In this document: positions 11,316 to 17,487 of the stretch, piece after piece
Position numbering within the stretch: the stretch's first letter is position 1
Layout: every line of letters begins with the position of its first letter
Origin: Nocardioides sp.
GTDB lineage: Bacteria; Actinomycetota; Actinomycetes; Propionibacteriales; Nocardioidaceae
DNA: 19,472 nucleotides
Direction of reading: 5' to 3'
Assembly: GCA_030452025.1 (NCBI GenBank)
Contig: JAKDNC010000009.1
Location: 1-19,472, forward strand
The notes under the pieces: generated by a model
What the model saw: the letters and a program-made list of their open reading frames with translations, nothing else
Told to the model about the DNA's origin: nothing
Databases searched by the model: none
Program-made: the position numbers and the translations under genes

Positions 11316-11345
11316 GATGACAACGGCGCAATCGTCCCGCTCGTC

Positions 11346-11351
11346 TAGGCT
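11346..11351 (+). promoter_or_regulatory. -10 element of a leaderless PAC2 transcript
   Basis: TAGGCT ends 6 bases before the ATG at 11358, so transcription should start at or next to the start codon. There is no Shine-Dalgarno sequence, consistent with leaderless translation. No convincing -35 box. Confidence 0.6.
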
Positions 11352-11357
11352 AAAACG

Positions 11358-12209
11358 ATGATCGAGATCGAAGACCTGCCCGAGCTCGTCCATCCGGTGG
11401 TGATCGCCGCCTTCGAGGGCTGGAACGACGCAGCGGATGCTTCCTCCACCGTCATCGACCACCTGATGGAGGTCTGGCAGGCACGCATCGTGGGGGCCAT
11501 CGATCCTGAGGACTTCTACGACTACCAGATGAACCGCCCCGTCGTCGGCACGGATGCGAACGGTCACCGCTCACTGTCCTGGCCGAGCACCCAGATCGCC
11601 GTGGCCTCTCCCCCGGACCTGCACCGTGACGTGATCCTGATCCGTGGGTTGGAGCCGAACATGCGCTGGCGTCAGTTCTGTGCCGAGCTGTTGGCCGCCT
11701 GTGACGAGATGGGTGCCGAGCTCGTGGTCAGTCTGGGGGCCCTCCTCGCCGACACCCCGCACACTCGGCCGATTCCGGTGACGGGTACGGCGACCGAGCC
11801 CGACCTGGTGGACCGGCTCAAGCTTGACCAGACGTCGTACGAAGGGCCCACCGGGATCGTGGGGGTCTTCCAGGACGCCTGCATCCGCCTCGACTTCGCC
11901 TCCGCGTCCTACTGGGCGGCCGTGCCGCACTACGTCGGACAGCCGCCGTGCCCCAAGGCCACACTGGCTCTGATCGGGGCACTGGAGGAGTTGCTCGAGG
12001 TCAGCATCCCGCTGGGCGACCTGCCGGAGGAGTCCCGCGCCTGGGAGCGCGGAGTCGACGAGCTGGCCGAGGAAGAAGAGGAGATCGCCGACTACATCCG
12101 TGCCCTCGAGGAGACGCGGGACACCACCGACCTCCCCGAGGCTTCCGGCGAGGCGATCGCGCGTGAGTTCGAGCGCTACCTCAAACGGCGTGGCTCCAAC
12201 GAAGGCTAG
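11358..12209 (+). CDS. PAC2-family protein
   Basis: Member of the PAC2 family (Pfam PAC2, related to proteasome assembly chaperone 2), 283 residues, a usual length for actinobacterial members such as M. tuberculosis Rv2125. The N-terminus carries the family pattern FEGWNDAADA (19-28). The central alpha/beta domain includes the conserved ILIRGLEPNMRW stretch and ELVVSLGALLADTPHTRP. The C-terminal part is acidic and helical (EEEEEIADYIRALEE near 236-250) and ends in a basic tail. The bacterial function is not established; a chaperone role is only an extrapolation. ATG 11358 is the first codon of an apparently leaderless mRNA. It is divergent from metH, and its TAG stop shares the CTAG palindrome with the mshC stop. 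Confidence 0.9.
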   Translation: MIEIEDLPELVHPVVIAAFEGWNDAADASSTVIDHLMEVWQARIVGAIDPEDFYDYQMNRPVVGTDANGHRSLSWPSTQIAVASPPDLHRDVILIRGLEPNMRWRQFCAELLAACDEMGAELVVSLGALLADTPHTRPIPVTGTATEPDLVDRLKLDQTSYEGPTGIVGVFQDACIRLDFASASYWAAVPHYVGQPPCPKATLALIGALEELLEVSIPLGDLPEESRAWERGVDELAEEEEEIADYIRALEETRDTTDLPEASGEAIAREFERYLKRRGSNEG

Positions 12210-13438
12210 CGCTCCTGGAGTGCGAGCCCCAGCGCGGCGTCGAGCAGGGTGCGGATCGTCGATCCCGCCTCGCTGTCCTCTGCAGCGCCGGCCTGGGTGG
12301 CCACCACCCACGCGTCCACGGCCGCCGTCGCCCGGGGCGCGTCGAGGTCGTCAGCCAGGGCCTCGAGGACCTCGGCCACCACCGGGGCGGCCGGGGCGCC
12401 GGTGCCCTGGGCGAGTGCCTTGCGCCATTCCTTGAGGGTGTCCACGGAGGCGACGAGCTCGTCGTTGGTCCACTCCCAGTCGCTGCGGTAGTGGTGACGA
12501 AGCATGGTGAGGCGGACCGCCATCGAGTCGACGTCGCTGTGACGCAGCGTCGAGACGAAGACCAGGTTGCCCTTTGACTTCGACATCTTCTCGCCGTCGT
12601 AGGCGACCATCCCCGCGTGGGCATAGATCTTCGCGAACTGTTCACCGTGTGCGACCTGGATCTCGCCAGCCGACATCTCGTGGTGTGGGAAGACCAGATC
12701 GCTCCCGCCACCCTGGACGTCGAAGTCGAGGCCGAGATACCTGCCTGCGATGGCGGCGCACTCGACGTGCCACCCGGGCCGCCCGAGACCGAACGGGCTC
12801 TCCCACGCGGGCTCGCCCTCACGCTCACCGCGCCACACGATGCAGTCGAGAGGGTCCGCCTTGCCGACCACGTCAGGATCGCCACCGCGATCTGCGAAAA
12901 CCTCGAGCATCTGTTCGCGGGTCCATCCGGAGACCTCACCGAAGGCGTCGTCGGCGGTCACGGAGAAGTAGTAGTCGGTCCCGACCTGATAGATCGCGCC
13001 CGCCTCCTGGAGCTTCTGGATCAGTTCGATGACCAGCTGGATGGACTCGACGGCGCCGATGAAGTCGCGGGGCGGGAGGATCCTCAGCGCCTCCATGTCC
13101 TCGCGGAAGAGCTGGGTCTCGCGCAGCGCGATCTCCTCCCACGCCACGTTGACCTTCTTCGCCCGCTCGAGCAGCGGGTCGTCGATGTCGGTCACGTTCT
13201 GGACGTAGTGGACGTCGTGTCCGGCGTTGCGCCAGGCCCGGTTGAGCAGGTCGAAGGCGAGGTACGTTGCCGCGTGGCCCATGTGGGTCGCGTCGTAGGG
13301 CGTGATCCCACAGACATAGAGCCGGGCGGTGCCCTCGGGGCTGGATTCCACCTGTTTGCCTGTGGCGGTGTCGTGCAGGCGCACCACCGGGCCCTGGGCT
13401 GGCAGGGTTGGGACTTCGGGAGCAGACCACGCACGCAT
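12206..13438 (-). CDS. mshC: L-cysteine:1D-myo-inositol 2-amino-2-deoxy-alpha-D-glucopyranoside ligase (mycothiol synthesis)
   Basis: ATP-dependent ligase that joins cysteine to GlcN-Ins, the third enzyme step of mycothiol synthesis, 410 residues. It is a class I tRNA-synthetase-like fold related to CysRS. The HIGH signature appears as HMGH (52-55), the KMSKS loop is at 284-288, and zinc ligands expected for MshC are C43 (YVCGITPYDATHMGH), C227 (WHVECAA) and H252 (FPHHE). The N-terminal WSAPEVP and the TPYDATH segment separate MshC from true CysRS. ATG 13438 has no ribosome binding site, but TAGCAT lies 7 bases upstream, so an internal leaderless promoter is likely besides readthrough from the upstream gene 24 bases away. 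Its stop overlaps that of PAC2. Activity occurs in the cytosol. Confidence 0.96.
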   Translation of the reverse strand: MRAWSAPEVPTLPAQGPVVRLHDTATGKQVESSPEGTARLYVCGITPYDATHMGHAATYLAFDLLNRAWRNAGHDVHYVQNVTDIDDPLLERAKKVNVAWEEIALRETQLFREDMEALRILPPRDFIGAVESIQLVIELIQKLQEAGAIYQVGTDYYFSVTADDAFGEVSGWTREQMLEVFADRGGDPDVVGKADPLDCIVWRGEREGEPAWESPFGLGRPGWHVECAAIAGRYLGLDFDVQGGGSDLVFPHHEMSAGEIQVAHGEQFAKIYAHAGMVAYDGEKMSKSKGNLVFVSTLRHSDVDSMAVRLTMLRHHYRSDWEWTNDELVASVDTLKEWRKALAQGTGAPAAPVVAEVLEALADDLDAPRATAAVDAWVVATQAGAAEDSEAGSTIRTLLDAALGLALQER

Positions 13439-13445
13439 GTCGGGA

Positions 13446-13451
13446 ATGCTA
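13446..13451 (-). promoter_or_regulatory. -10 element of a leaderless mshC transcript
   Basis: TAGCAT (13451-13446 on the minus strand) is followed by exactly 7 bases and then ATG 13438. It lies in the 24-base gap behind the TIGR03843 gene, so mshC could be transcribed on its own as well as with the upstream genes. Confidence 0.55.
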
Positions 13452-13462
13452 ACGAACGGCCC

Positions 13463-14233
13463 TCAGAAGGCCGGCCACGGGATCGCCGGCCAGTCGCCCG
13501 AGGGCGTGGGGAAGATCCCGGATTCGAGCAGCGCGCGGCCGCGGGCCCGGAACGCCGCAAGCTCGTCCGGGGTGATCAGGTCGTCGAGCCGGTCATCCAG
13601 CGCGTCGTCGACCAAGGTCGCCTCGATGGCCGCACTCTCGGTGTCGGTGATCGCCTCGCCGACCCAGCCCCACAGCACGCTGCGGAGCTTGTTGTCGACG
13701 TGGAAGGCGACACCGTGGTCCACGCCGTAGCAGTGCCCGTCGGGCATCGCGATCACATGGCCGCCCTTGCGGTCACCGTTGTTGATCAGGACATCGAAGA
13801 GCGCCATCCGCCGCAACCCGGGATCGTCCGCGTGGACCAGTGAGACCGGCTCGTCCTCCGGTCCCAGCGCGTCGAGGACGTGCAGGAAGCCAGCGGGCTG
13901 GTCACTCACCCCGACGATGTCCACGGGCGCCCGGTCGGGATCGGGCTCGGCCCACGCCTGGACCATGCCCGGGCCGTGTGGACCGTCCCGCAGGATGGTC
14001 GTGGGCACGACGTTCCAACCCAGCGACTCCGATACGGCGTACGCCGCGACCTCACGCTGGGCGAGCGTTCCCTCCGGGAAGTCCCACAGTGGACGCTCCC
14101 CCCGCACCGGCTTGTAGATCACCTGGATCCCGTCGATCGTGCCGATGAAAGTCGCGTTGGACGCAGGCATCACCCGTCCGACGATCTCGATGTCGCCGGC
14201 GGCCAGCGCCGACGACGCAGGGAGCCCGGTCAC
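13463..14233 (-). CDS. TIGR03843/SCO1664-family protein, kinase-like fold
   Basis: Actinobacterial conserved protein, 256 residues, matching the SCO1664 family that sits next to mshC in many genomes. Visible features resemble PI3/4-kinase-like or HipA-like ATP-binding folds: VIYKP with K41, a candidate ATP-binding lysine; E61 in the following helix; NNGDRKGGH with D154 (151-159), like a catalytic loop; and VDHGVAF with D172, like a metal-binding DHG. These roles are inferred from pattern only. The GTG start at 14233 overlaps the DUF3090 stop as GTGA (14230-14233), which implies translational coupling; further upstream in-frame sequence lies inside DUF3090 and is excluded. Substrate is unknown. 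It lies between DUF3090 and mshC in a four-gene run, so a link with mycothiol or thiol status is plausible. Confidence 0.88.
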   Translation of the reverse strand: MTGLPASSALAAGDIEIVGRVMPASNATFIGTIDGIQVIYKPVRGERPLWDFPEGTLAQREVAAYAVSESLGWNVVPTTILRDGPHGPGMVQAWAEPDPDRAPVDIVGVSDQPAGFLHVLDALGPEDEPVSLVHADDPGLRRMALFDVLINNGDRKGGHVIAMPDGHCYGVDHGVAFHVDNKLRSVLWGWVGEAITDTESAAIEATLVDDALDDRLDDLITPDELAAFRARGRALLESGIFPTPSGDWPAIPWPAF

Positions 14234-14808
14234 GGATCCCGGCGCTTGAAACCGTTGGCGCGCACGCACAGGTGACCGTCGGAGTCGATGGGCTCCCCGC
14301 AGAAGGGGCACGACGGCCGGCCGGCCTCGATCACCTGCTCGGCGCGCTGGACGAATGCTCTCGCGTGACCGGCGGTGATCCTGACCAGCAGGACCTCGTC
14401 GGGCTCCGGCTCGGCGAAGTCCTCGTCGGCCTGGTCCGGCGTGACCACCGCAGCCTCGTTGAACGGGAAGACCTCGATCACGATCCGCTCGTCGGAGGCG
14501 TCCCAGGACAACGTCATGGTCCCCGCCTTGAACTCCTCGTCAATCGGCTGCTCGAGGGGTTCCCTGTCGTCGAGGTCCAGCGGGGCGACCGCCGGGATGA
14601 CGGCGCGGGTGTCGTCCGAGCCCATCACCTCGTCGAGGAGGTCCTCGATGCGCTCGGCCAGCACAGCGACCTGTTGCTTTTCGAGGGAGATGCTGACCAT
14701 ACGCACGCCCTCGCGGGCCTGGAGGAAGAACGTGCGCTGGCCTGGTTCGCCGACCGTGCCGGCGACGAAGCGTTCGGGGGGATCGAACCCGTGGACGAGT
14801 GGTGCCAT
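14230..14808 (-). CDS. DUF3090 family protein
   Basis: Actinobacterial conserved protein of unknown function, 192 residues. The N-terminal block FDPPERFVAGTVGEPGQRTFFLQA (8-31) is the family hallmark. The middle is acidic. The C-terminus has CPFC (167-170), H179 and C181 in SDGHLC, a likely zinc site of rubredoxin-knuckle type, then a basic tail (FKRRDP). ATG 14808 was chosen because the family usually starts a few residues before FDPPERF and because TAGGGT lies 7 bases upstream. A GTG at 14817 would add three residues. The -10 element contains the TAG stop of the upstream phosphatase gene. Its own stop overlaps the start of the kinase-like gene. The pairing with that gene suggests a complex or shared pathway, which is inference. 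Confidence 0.9.
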   Translation of the reverse strand: MAPLVHGFDPPERFVAGTVGEPGQRTFFLQAREGVRMVSISLEKQQVAVLAERIEDLLDEVMGSDDTRAVIPAVAPLDLDDREPLEQPIDEEFKAGTMTLSWDASDERIVIEVFPFNEAAVVTPDQADEDFAEPEPDEVLLVRITAGHARAFVQRAEQVIEAGRPSCPFCGEPIDSDGHLCVRANGFKRRDP

Positions 14809-14815
14809 GTCGCTC

Positions 14816-14821
14816 ACCCTA
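14816..14821 (-). promoter_or_regulatory. -10 element upstream of the DUF3090 gene, built on the phosphatase stop codon
   Basis: TAGGGT (14821-14816) includes the TAG stop of the phosphatase gene and ends 7 bases before ATG 14808. The same bases (AGGGTGA) can also serve as a weak ribosome binding site, so leaderless and readthrough translation are both possible. Confidence 0.45.
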
Positions 14822-15538
14822 TTCCGGACCGGAGCCGCCACCCACCACGGCATCGTCTCGTGGGGGTGCGGCCCGCTTCCTCGACCGGCCCTTCTTCTTC
14901 GGCCGGGCCAGCCACGCCAGGTCGCCCTCGTGCGTGTTGGTCGCGAGGACCTGGGGACGCGTCTGCGTGTAACGGATGATCGACAGCGACGAGGGGTCGA
15001 CGTTGATCCGCTGGAACAGGTCGAGATGCATGCCGAACGCGTCGGCCAGGATCGACTTGATCACGTCGCCGTGGCTGGCGGCCAGCCACACGGCATCCTG
15101 CCCGTGGTCGGCGGTGACCTCCGCGTCGATTCGTCGCACCGTCGCGACGGCACGGGCCATCATGGCCTGGAGCGACTCACCACCCGGGAAGGTCGCGGCC
15201 GAGGGCTGCTCCTGGACGACCTTCCAGACCTTCTCCCGCGACAGCTCGGCGATCGCGCGTCCCGTCCACTCGCCGTAGTCGCACTCGGTGATTCCGCGTT
15301 CGGTCCGGACCGCGGGGCGCTCCGGTTGGGCCGAGGCGATCGCCTTCGCGGTGTGGCGGCATCTCTCGAGCGGACTGGAGACGATGCGTGCCAGGGTCAC
15401 GCCGGCCAGCCGGCGCGCCGCGGCCTCGGCCTGGGTGCGACCGGTGTCGTCGAGGCTGACGCCGCTGGATCGTCCCGCCAGGACACCGGCTGTGTTCGCC
15501 GTGCTGCGTCCGTGTCGGACAAGGATGAGTGTTGCCAT
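14819..15538 (-). CDS. Histidine phosphatase family protein (MSMEG_4193/TIGR03848 type)
   Basis: Phosphoglycerate-mutase-like phosphatase, 239 residues, cytosolic. Catalytic set: R8-H9-G10 in LVRHGRS (phosphohistidine H9), R59 in SSPLERC, E85 in GITECDYGEW, and H156 in ASHGD. All are present, so it should be active as a phosphatase; the family is often misnamed phosphoglycerate mutase. The C-terminal 30 residues are basic and low complexity (RPKKKGRSRKR), a possible nucleic-acid or membrane contact. The ATG at 15538 fits MATLILVRHG and has TACGCT 7 bases upstream with no ribosome binding site. First gene of the run phosphatase, DUF3090, kinase-like, mshC. A sugar or inositol phosphate substrate would make sense beside mshC, but this is not shown. 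Confidence 0.93.
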   Translation of the reverse strand: MATLILVRHGRSTANTAGVLAGRSSGVSLDDTGRTQAEAAARRLAGVTLARIVSSPLERCRHTAKAIASAQPERPAVRTERGITECDYGEWTGRAIAELSREKVWKVVQEQPSAATFPGGESLQAMMARAVATVRRIDAEVTADHGQDAVWLAASHGDVIKSILADAFGMHLDLFQRINVDPSSLSIIRYTQTRPQVLATNTHEGDLAWLARPKKKGRSRKRAAPPRDDAVVGGGSGPE

Positions 15539-15545
15539 GTCCGAG

Positions 15546-15551
15546 AGCGTA
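15546..15551 (-). promoter_or_regulatory. -10 element of the phosphatase operon (leaderless)
   Basis: TACGCT (15551-15546 on the minus strand), 7 bases, then ATG 15538. Only 7 bp separate it from the divergent corA -10 element, so the two polymerase footprints must overlap. Confidence 0.6.
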
Positions 15552-15558
15552 TCGGGCA

Positions 15559-15564
15559 TACGAT
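15559..15564 (+). promoter_or_regulatory. -10 element of corA (leaderless)
   Basis: TACGAT, a good match to the actinobacterial -10 consensus, is followed by 7 bases and GTG 15572. No ribosome binding site is present. Confidence 0.6.
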
Positions 15565-15571
15565 CGCCAAC

Positions 15572-16553
15572 GTGATCGTCGACAATGCGTTGTACCGCAA
15601 CGGAGCGCGGGTCGAGTTGGACTGCGACATTGCGGACCTGGCCCAGGTCCGGGCGCGCTGCGACTCCCCCGACAGCTTCGTCTGGGTCGGGCTGCACGAG
15701 CCCACCTCGGAGGAGCTGGGGGCGGTGGCCAAGGAGTTCGGACTCCACCCGCTGGCCGTCGAGGACGCCGTCAAGGCCCACCAGCGCCCGAAGCTGGAGC
15801 ACTACGACGACTCGCTGTTCATGGTTCTCAAGACGCTCTGGTACGTCGACGAGTTCGACGCCGTGGAGACCGGGGAGATCAACCTGTTCGTCGGCTCGGA
15901 CTTCGTGGTCTCGGTGCGTCACGGCGAGGGGTCGGCCCTGGTGTCCTCCCGCAAACATCTGGAAGCCCACCCGGAGCTGCTCGAGCACGGTCCCACCGCT
16001 GTCGTCTATGCGATCTGTGACCGTGTCGTCGACGGCTATGAGCTGGTCGGCAGCGCACTCGAGGAGGACGTCGACGAGGTCGAGGCATCCGTCTTCGCCC
16101 CGGGAACGGACCGATGACTCGCCGCGGATCTATGTCCTCAAGCGGGAGATCGCGGAGGTACGACGGGCCGTGCTGCCGTTGCGTGACCCGATCCGCCGCG
16201 CCGTCCAGGCCGTCGTACCGGGATTGTCGGACGGTGCCACGCCGTACTTCCGGGACGTGGGAGACCACCTCGGTCGCGTCGCGGAGACGGTCGACAACCT
16301 GGACTCGCTGCTCTCGTCGGCCTTCGAGGCGCAGCAGGCACGGATCTCGGTGCAGCAGAACGAGGACATGCGCAAGATCTCCGCTGGGGTCGGCCTGGTG
16401 GCCGCACCCACCCTGGTGGCGGCGATCTACGGGATGAACTTCTCAAACATGCCGGAGCTGCACTGGGCTTTCGGCTACCCGTTCGCGATCGCGTTGATGG
16501 GGCTGAGCTCGTTCGGTGTCTTTGTCTTCTTCAAGAAGTCGGGCTGGCTCTGA
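15572..16553 (+). pseudogene. corA: CorA-type magnesium/cobalt transporter, broken by a one-base frameshift
   Basis: Pentameric inner-membrane channel family for Mg2+/Co2+/Ni2+. The first part (15572 to about 16102) encodes the cytoplasmic N-domain (VIVDNALYRNGARVEL, VWVGLHEPT, HPLAVEDAVKAHQRPKLEHY) and would stop at TGA 16115 after 181 codons. The second part continues in the +1 frame from about 16104 (ERTDDSPRIYVLKREIAEVRR) through the long helix, membrane helix 1 ending in the GMNF signature, and helix 2, to TGA 16551. Removing one base from CCCCGGG (16098-16104) restores a protein of about 326 residues in normal family register. It could be a sequencing error, a true mutation, or recoding. 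GTG start at 15572 with a -10 element 7 bases upstream. Converges on uppP with a 7-base gap. Confidence 0.88.
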
Positions 16554-16560
16554 ACGTCCC

Positions 16561-17385
16561 TCAGGCGGCGATGGCGCCGCCGGCCAGCAGCGCCAGCACC
16601 AGGGCCCCAAGACCGATCCGGTAGATCACGAACGGCATGTAGGAGTTCGTCGACACGTAGCGCAACAGCCAGGCGATCGCGGCGTACCCGACGACGAACG
16701 ACACGATCGTCGCGGTCAGGGTCGGCCCCCAGCCGAAGTCGTTGTGTCCGTGCGGGATCTCCTTGAGCTCGAAGAGCCCCGCGCCAACGACCGCGGGGAT
16801 CGCGAGCAGGAACGCGTAGCGGGTCGCCGCCTCCCGATCGTAGCCGAGGAAGCGGCCCATCGAGATGGTCGCGCCGGAGCGGGAGACACCGGGGACCAGC
16901 GCGCAGGCCTGGGCGAATCCCATCAAGATCGCGTCGCGCAGGCCCAGATCCTTGATCGCCCTGTTGCCGGCGCTGGTCCGGTCCGCGATCCCGAGGATCA
17001 CGCCGAGCACGATCAGCGTGGTGCCGATCACCCAGAGACTCCGGAAGTCGCTCTCGATCACGTCTTTGAGCAGGATGCCGAGGACGACGATCGGCAGCGA
17101 GCCGATGATGATGTACCACCCCATCCGGGCGTCGAGGTGGCCGCGGAACTCAGGCTTCACCAAGGACTTCAGCCACATGGAGGCAATCCGGACGATGTCC
17201 TTGCGGAAATAGATCAGGACGGCCAACTCGGTCCCGATCTGGATCACCGCGGTGAATGCGGCGCCGGGGTCTCCCCAGCCGAGGAACTCCGGGAAGATCC
17301 GCAGGTGGGCACTGCTCGAGATCGGGAGGAACTCGGTCAGCCCCTGAAGGGTGCCGAGGAACACGGCTTTGAGGAAGTCCAGCAC
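16561..17385 (-). CDS. uppP: Undecaprenyl-diphosphatase
   Basis: Membrane phosphatase (BacA/UppP family, EC 3.6.1.27) that recycles the C55 lipid carrier for peptidoglycan and other wall polymers and gives bacitracin resistance, 274 residues, the usual size. Motif 1 is QGLTEFLPISSSAH (14-27, with E18 and H27) and motif 2 is PGVSRSGAT (165-173, with R169). About eight hydrophobic segments. The frame is open upstream to 17577 and would give 338 residues, but that extension is Arg/Gly/Pro-rich and overlaps the aldo/keto reductase gene. GTG 17385 (VLDFLKAVFLGTLQG) fits the family and has TACTCT 7 bases upstream, so the mRNA seems leaderless. Divergent from the aldo/keto reductase; corresponds to the Rv2136c neighbourhood from memory. 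Confidence 0.95.
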   Translation of the reverse strand: MLDFLKAVFLGTLQGLTEFLPISSSAHLRIFPEFLGWGDPGAAFTAVIQIGTELAVLIYFRKDIVRIASMWLKSLVKPEFRGHLDARMGWYIIIGSLPIVVLGILLKDVIESDFRSLWVIGTTLIVLGVILGIADRTSAGNRAIKDLGLRDAILMGFAQACALVPGVSRSGATISMGRFLGYDREAATRYAFLLAIPAVVGAGLFELKEIPHGHNDFGWGPTLTATIVSFVVGYAAIAWLLRYVSTNSYMPFVIYRIGLGALVLALLAGGAIAA

Positions 17386-17392
17386 GCGCCAC

Positions 17393-17398
17393 AGAGTA
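17393..17398 (-). promoter_or_regulatory. -10 element of uppP (leaderless)
   Basis: TACTCT (17398-17393 on the minus strand), 7 bases, GTG 17385. No ribosome binding site. It supports the short start over the 64-residue extension. Confidence 0.6.
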
Positions 17399-17474
17399 CG
17401 GGGGCCGCCACGCGGATCGAGGCAGCGGCTCATCCATTTCGGCGTGCCTGTGCATGACCCCGACTCCGGGTGGC

Positions 17475-17480
17475 TACCCT
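17475..17480 (+). promoter_or_regulatory. -10 element of the aldo/keto reductase operon (leaderless)
   Basis: TACCCT, 7 bases, ATG 17488. No ribosome binding site precedes the ATG, whereas the next gene in the operon has one. Confidence 0.6.
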
Positions 17481-17487
17481 TTCGCCC

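Noticed and set aside
11213..11323. 37-residue N-terminal extension of MetH.
   Set aside because: It would be encoded by the structured leader, is unlike MetH N-termini, and GTG 11212 has a good ribosome binding site.
11213..11345. Cobalamin, SAM or SAH riboswitch upstream of metH.
   Set aside because: The region is structured, but the B12 box and the conserved cores of SAM-I, SAM-IV and SAH elements as I remember them are missing, so I left it unassigned rather than name a class. A covariance-model search would settle it.
14375..15571. Long N-terminal extension of the corA frame through the phosphatase gene.
   Set aside because: It runs antisense to the phosphatase and DUF3090 genes and lies upstream of the corA promoter; only the part from GTG 15572 is CorA-like.
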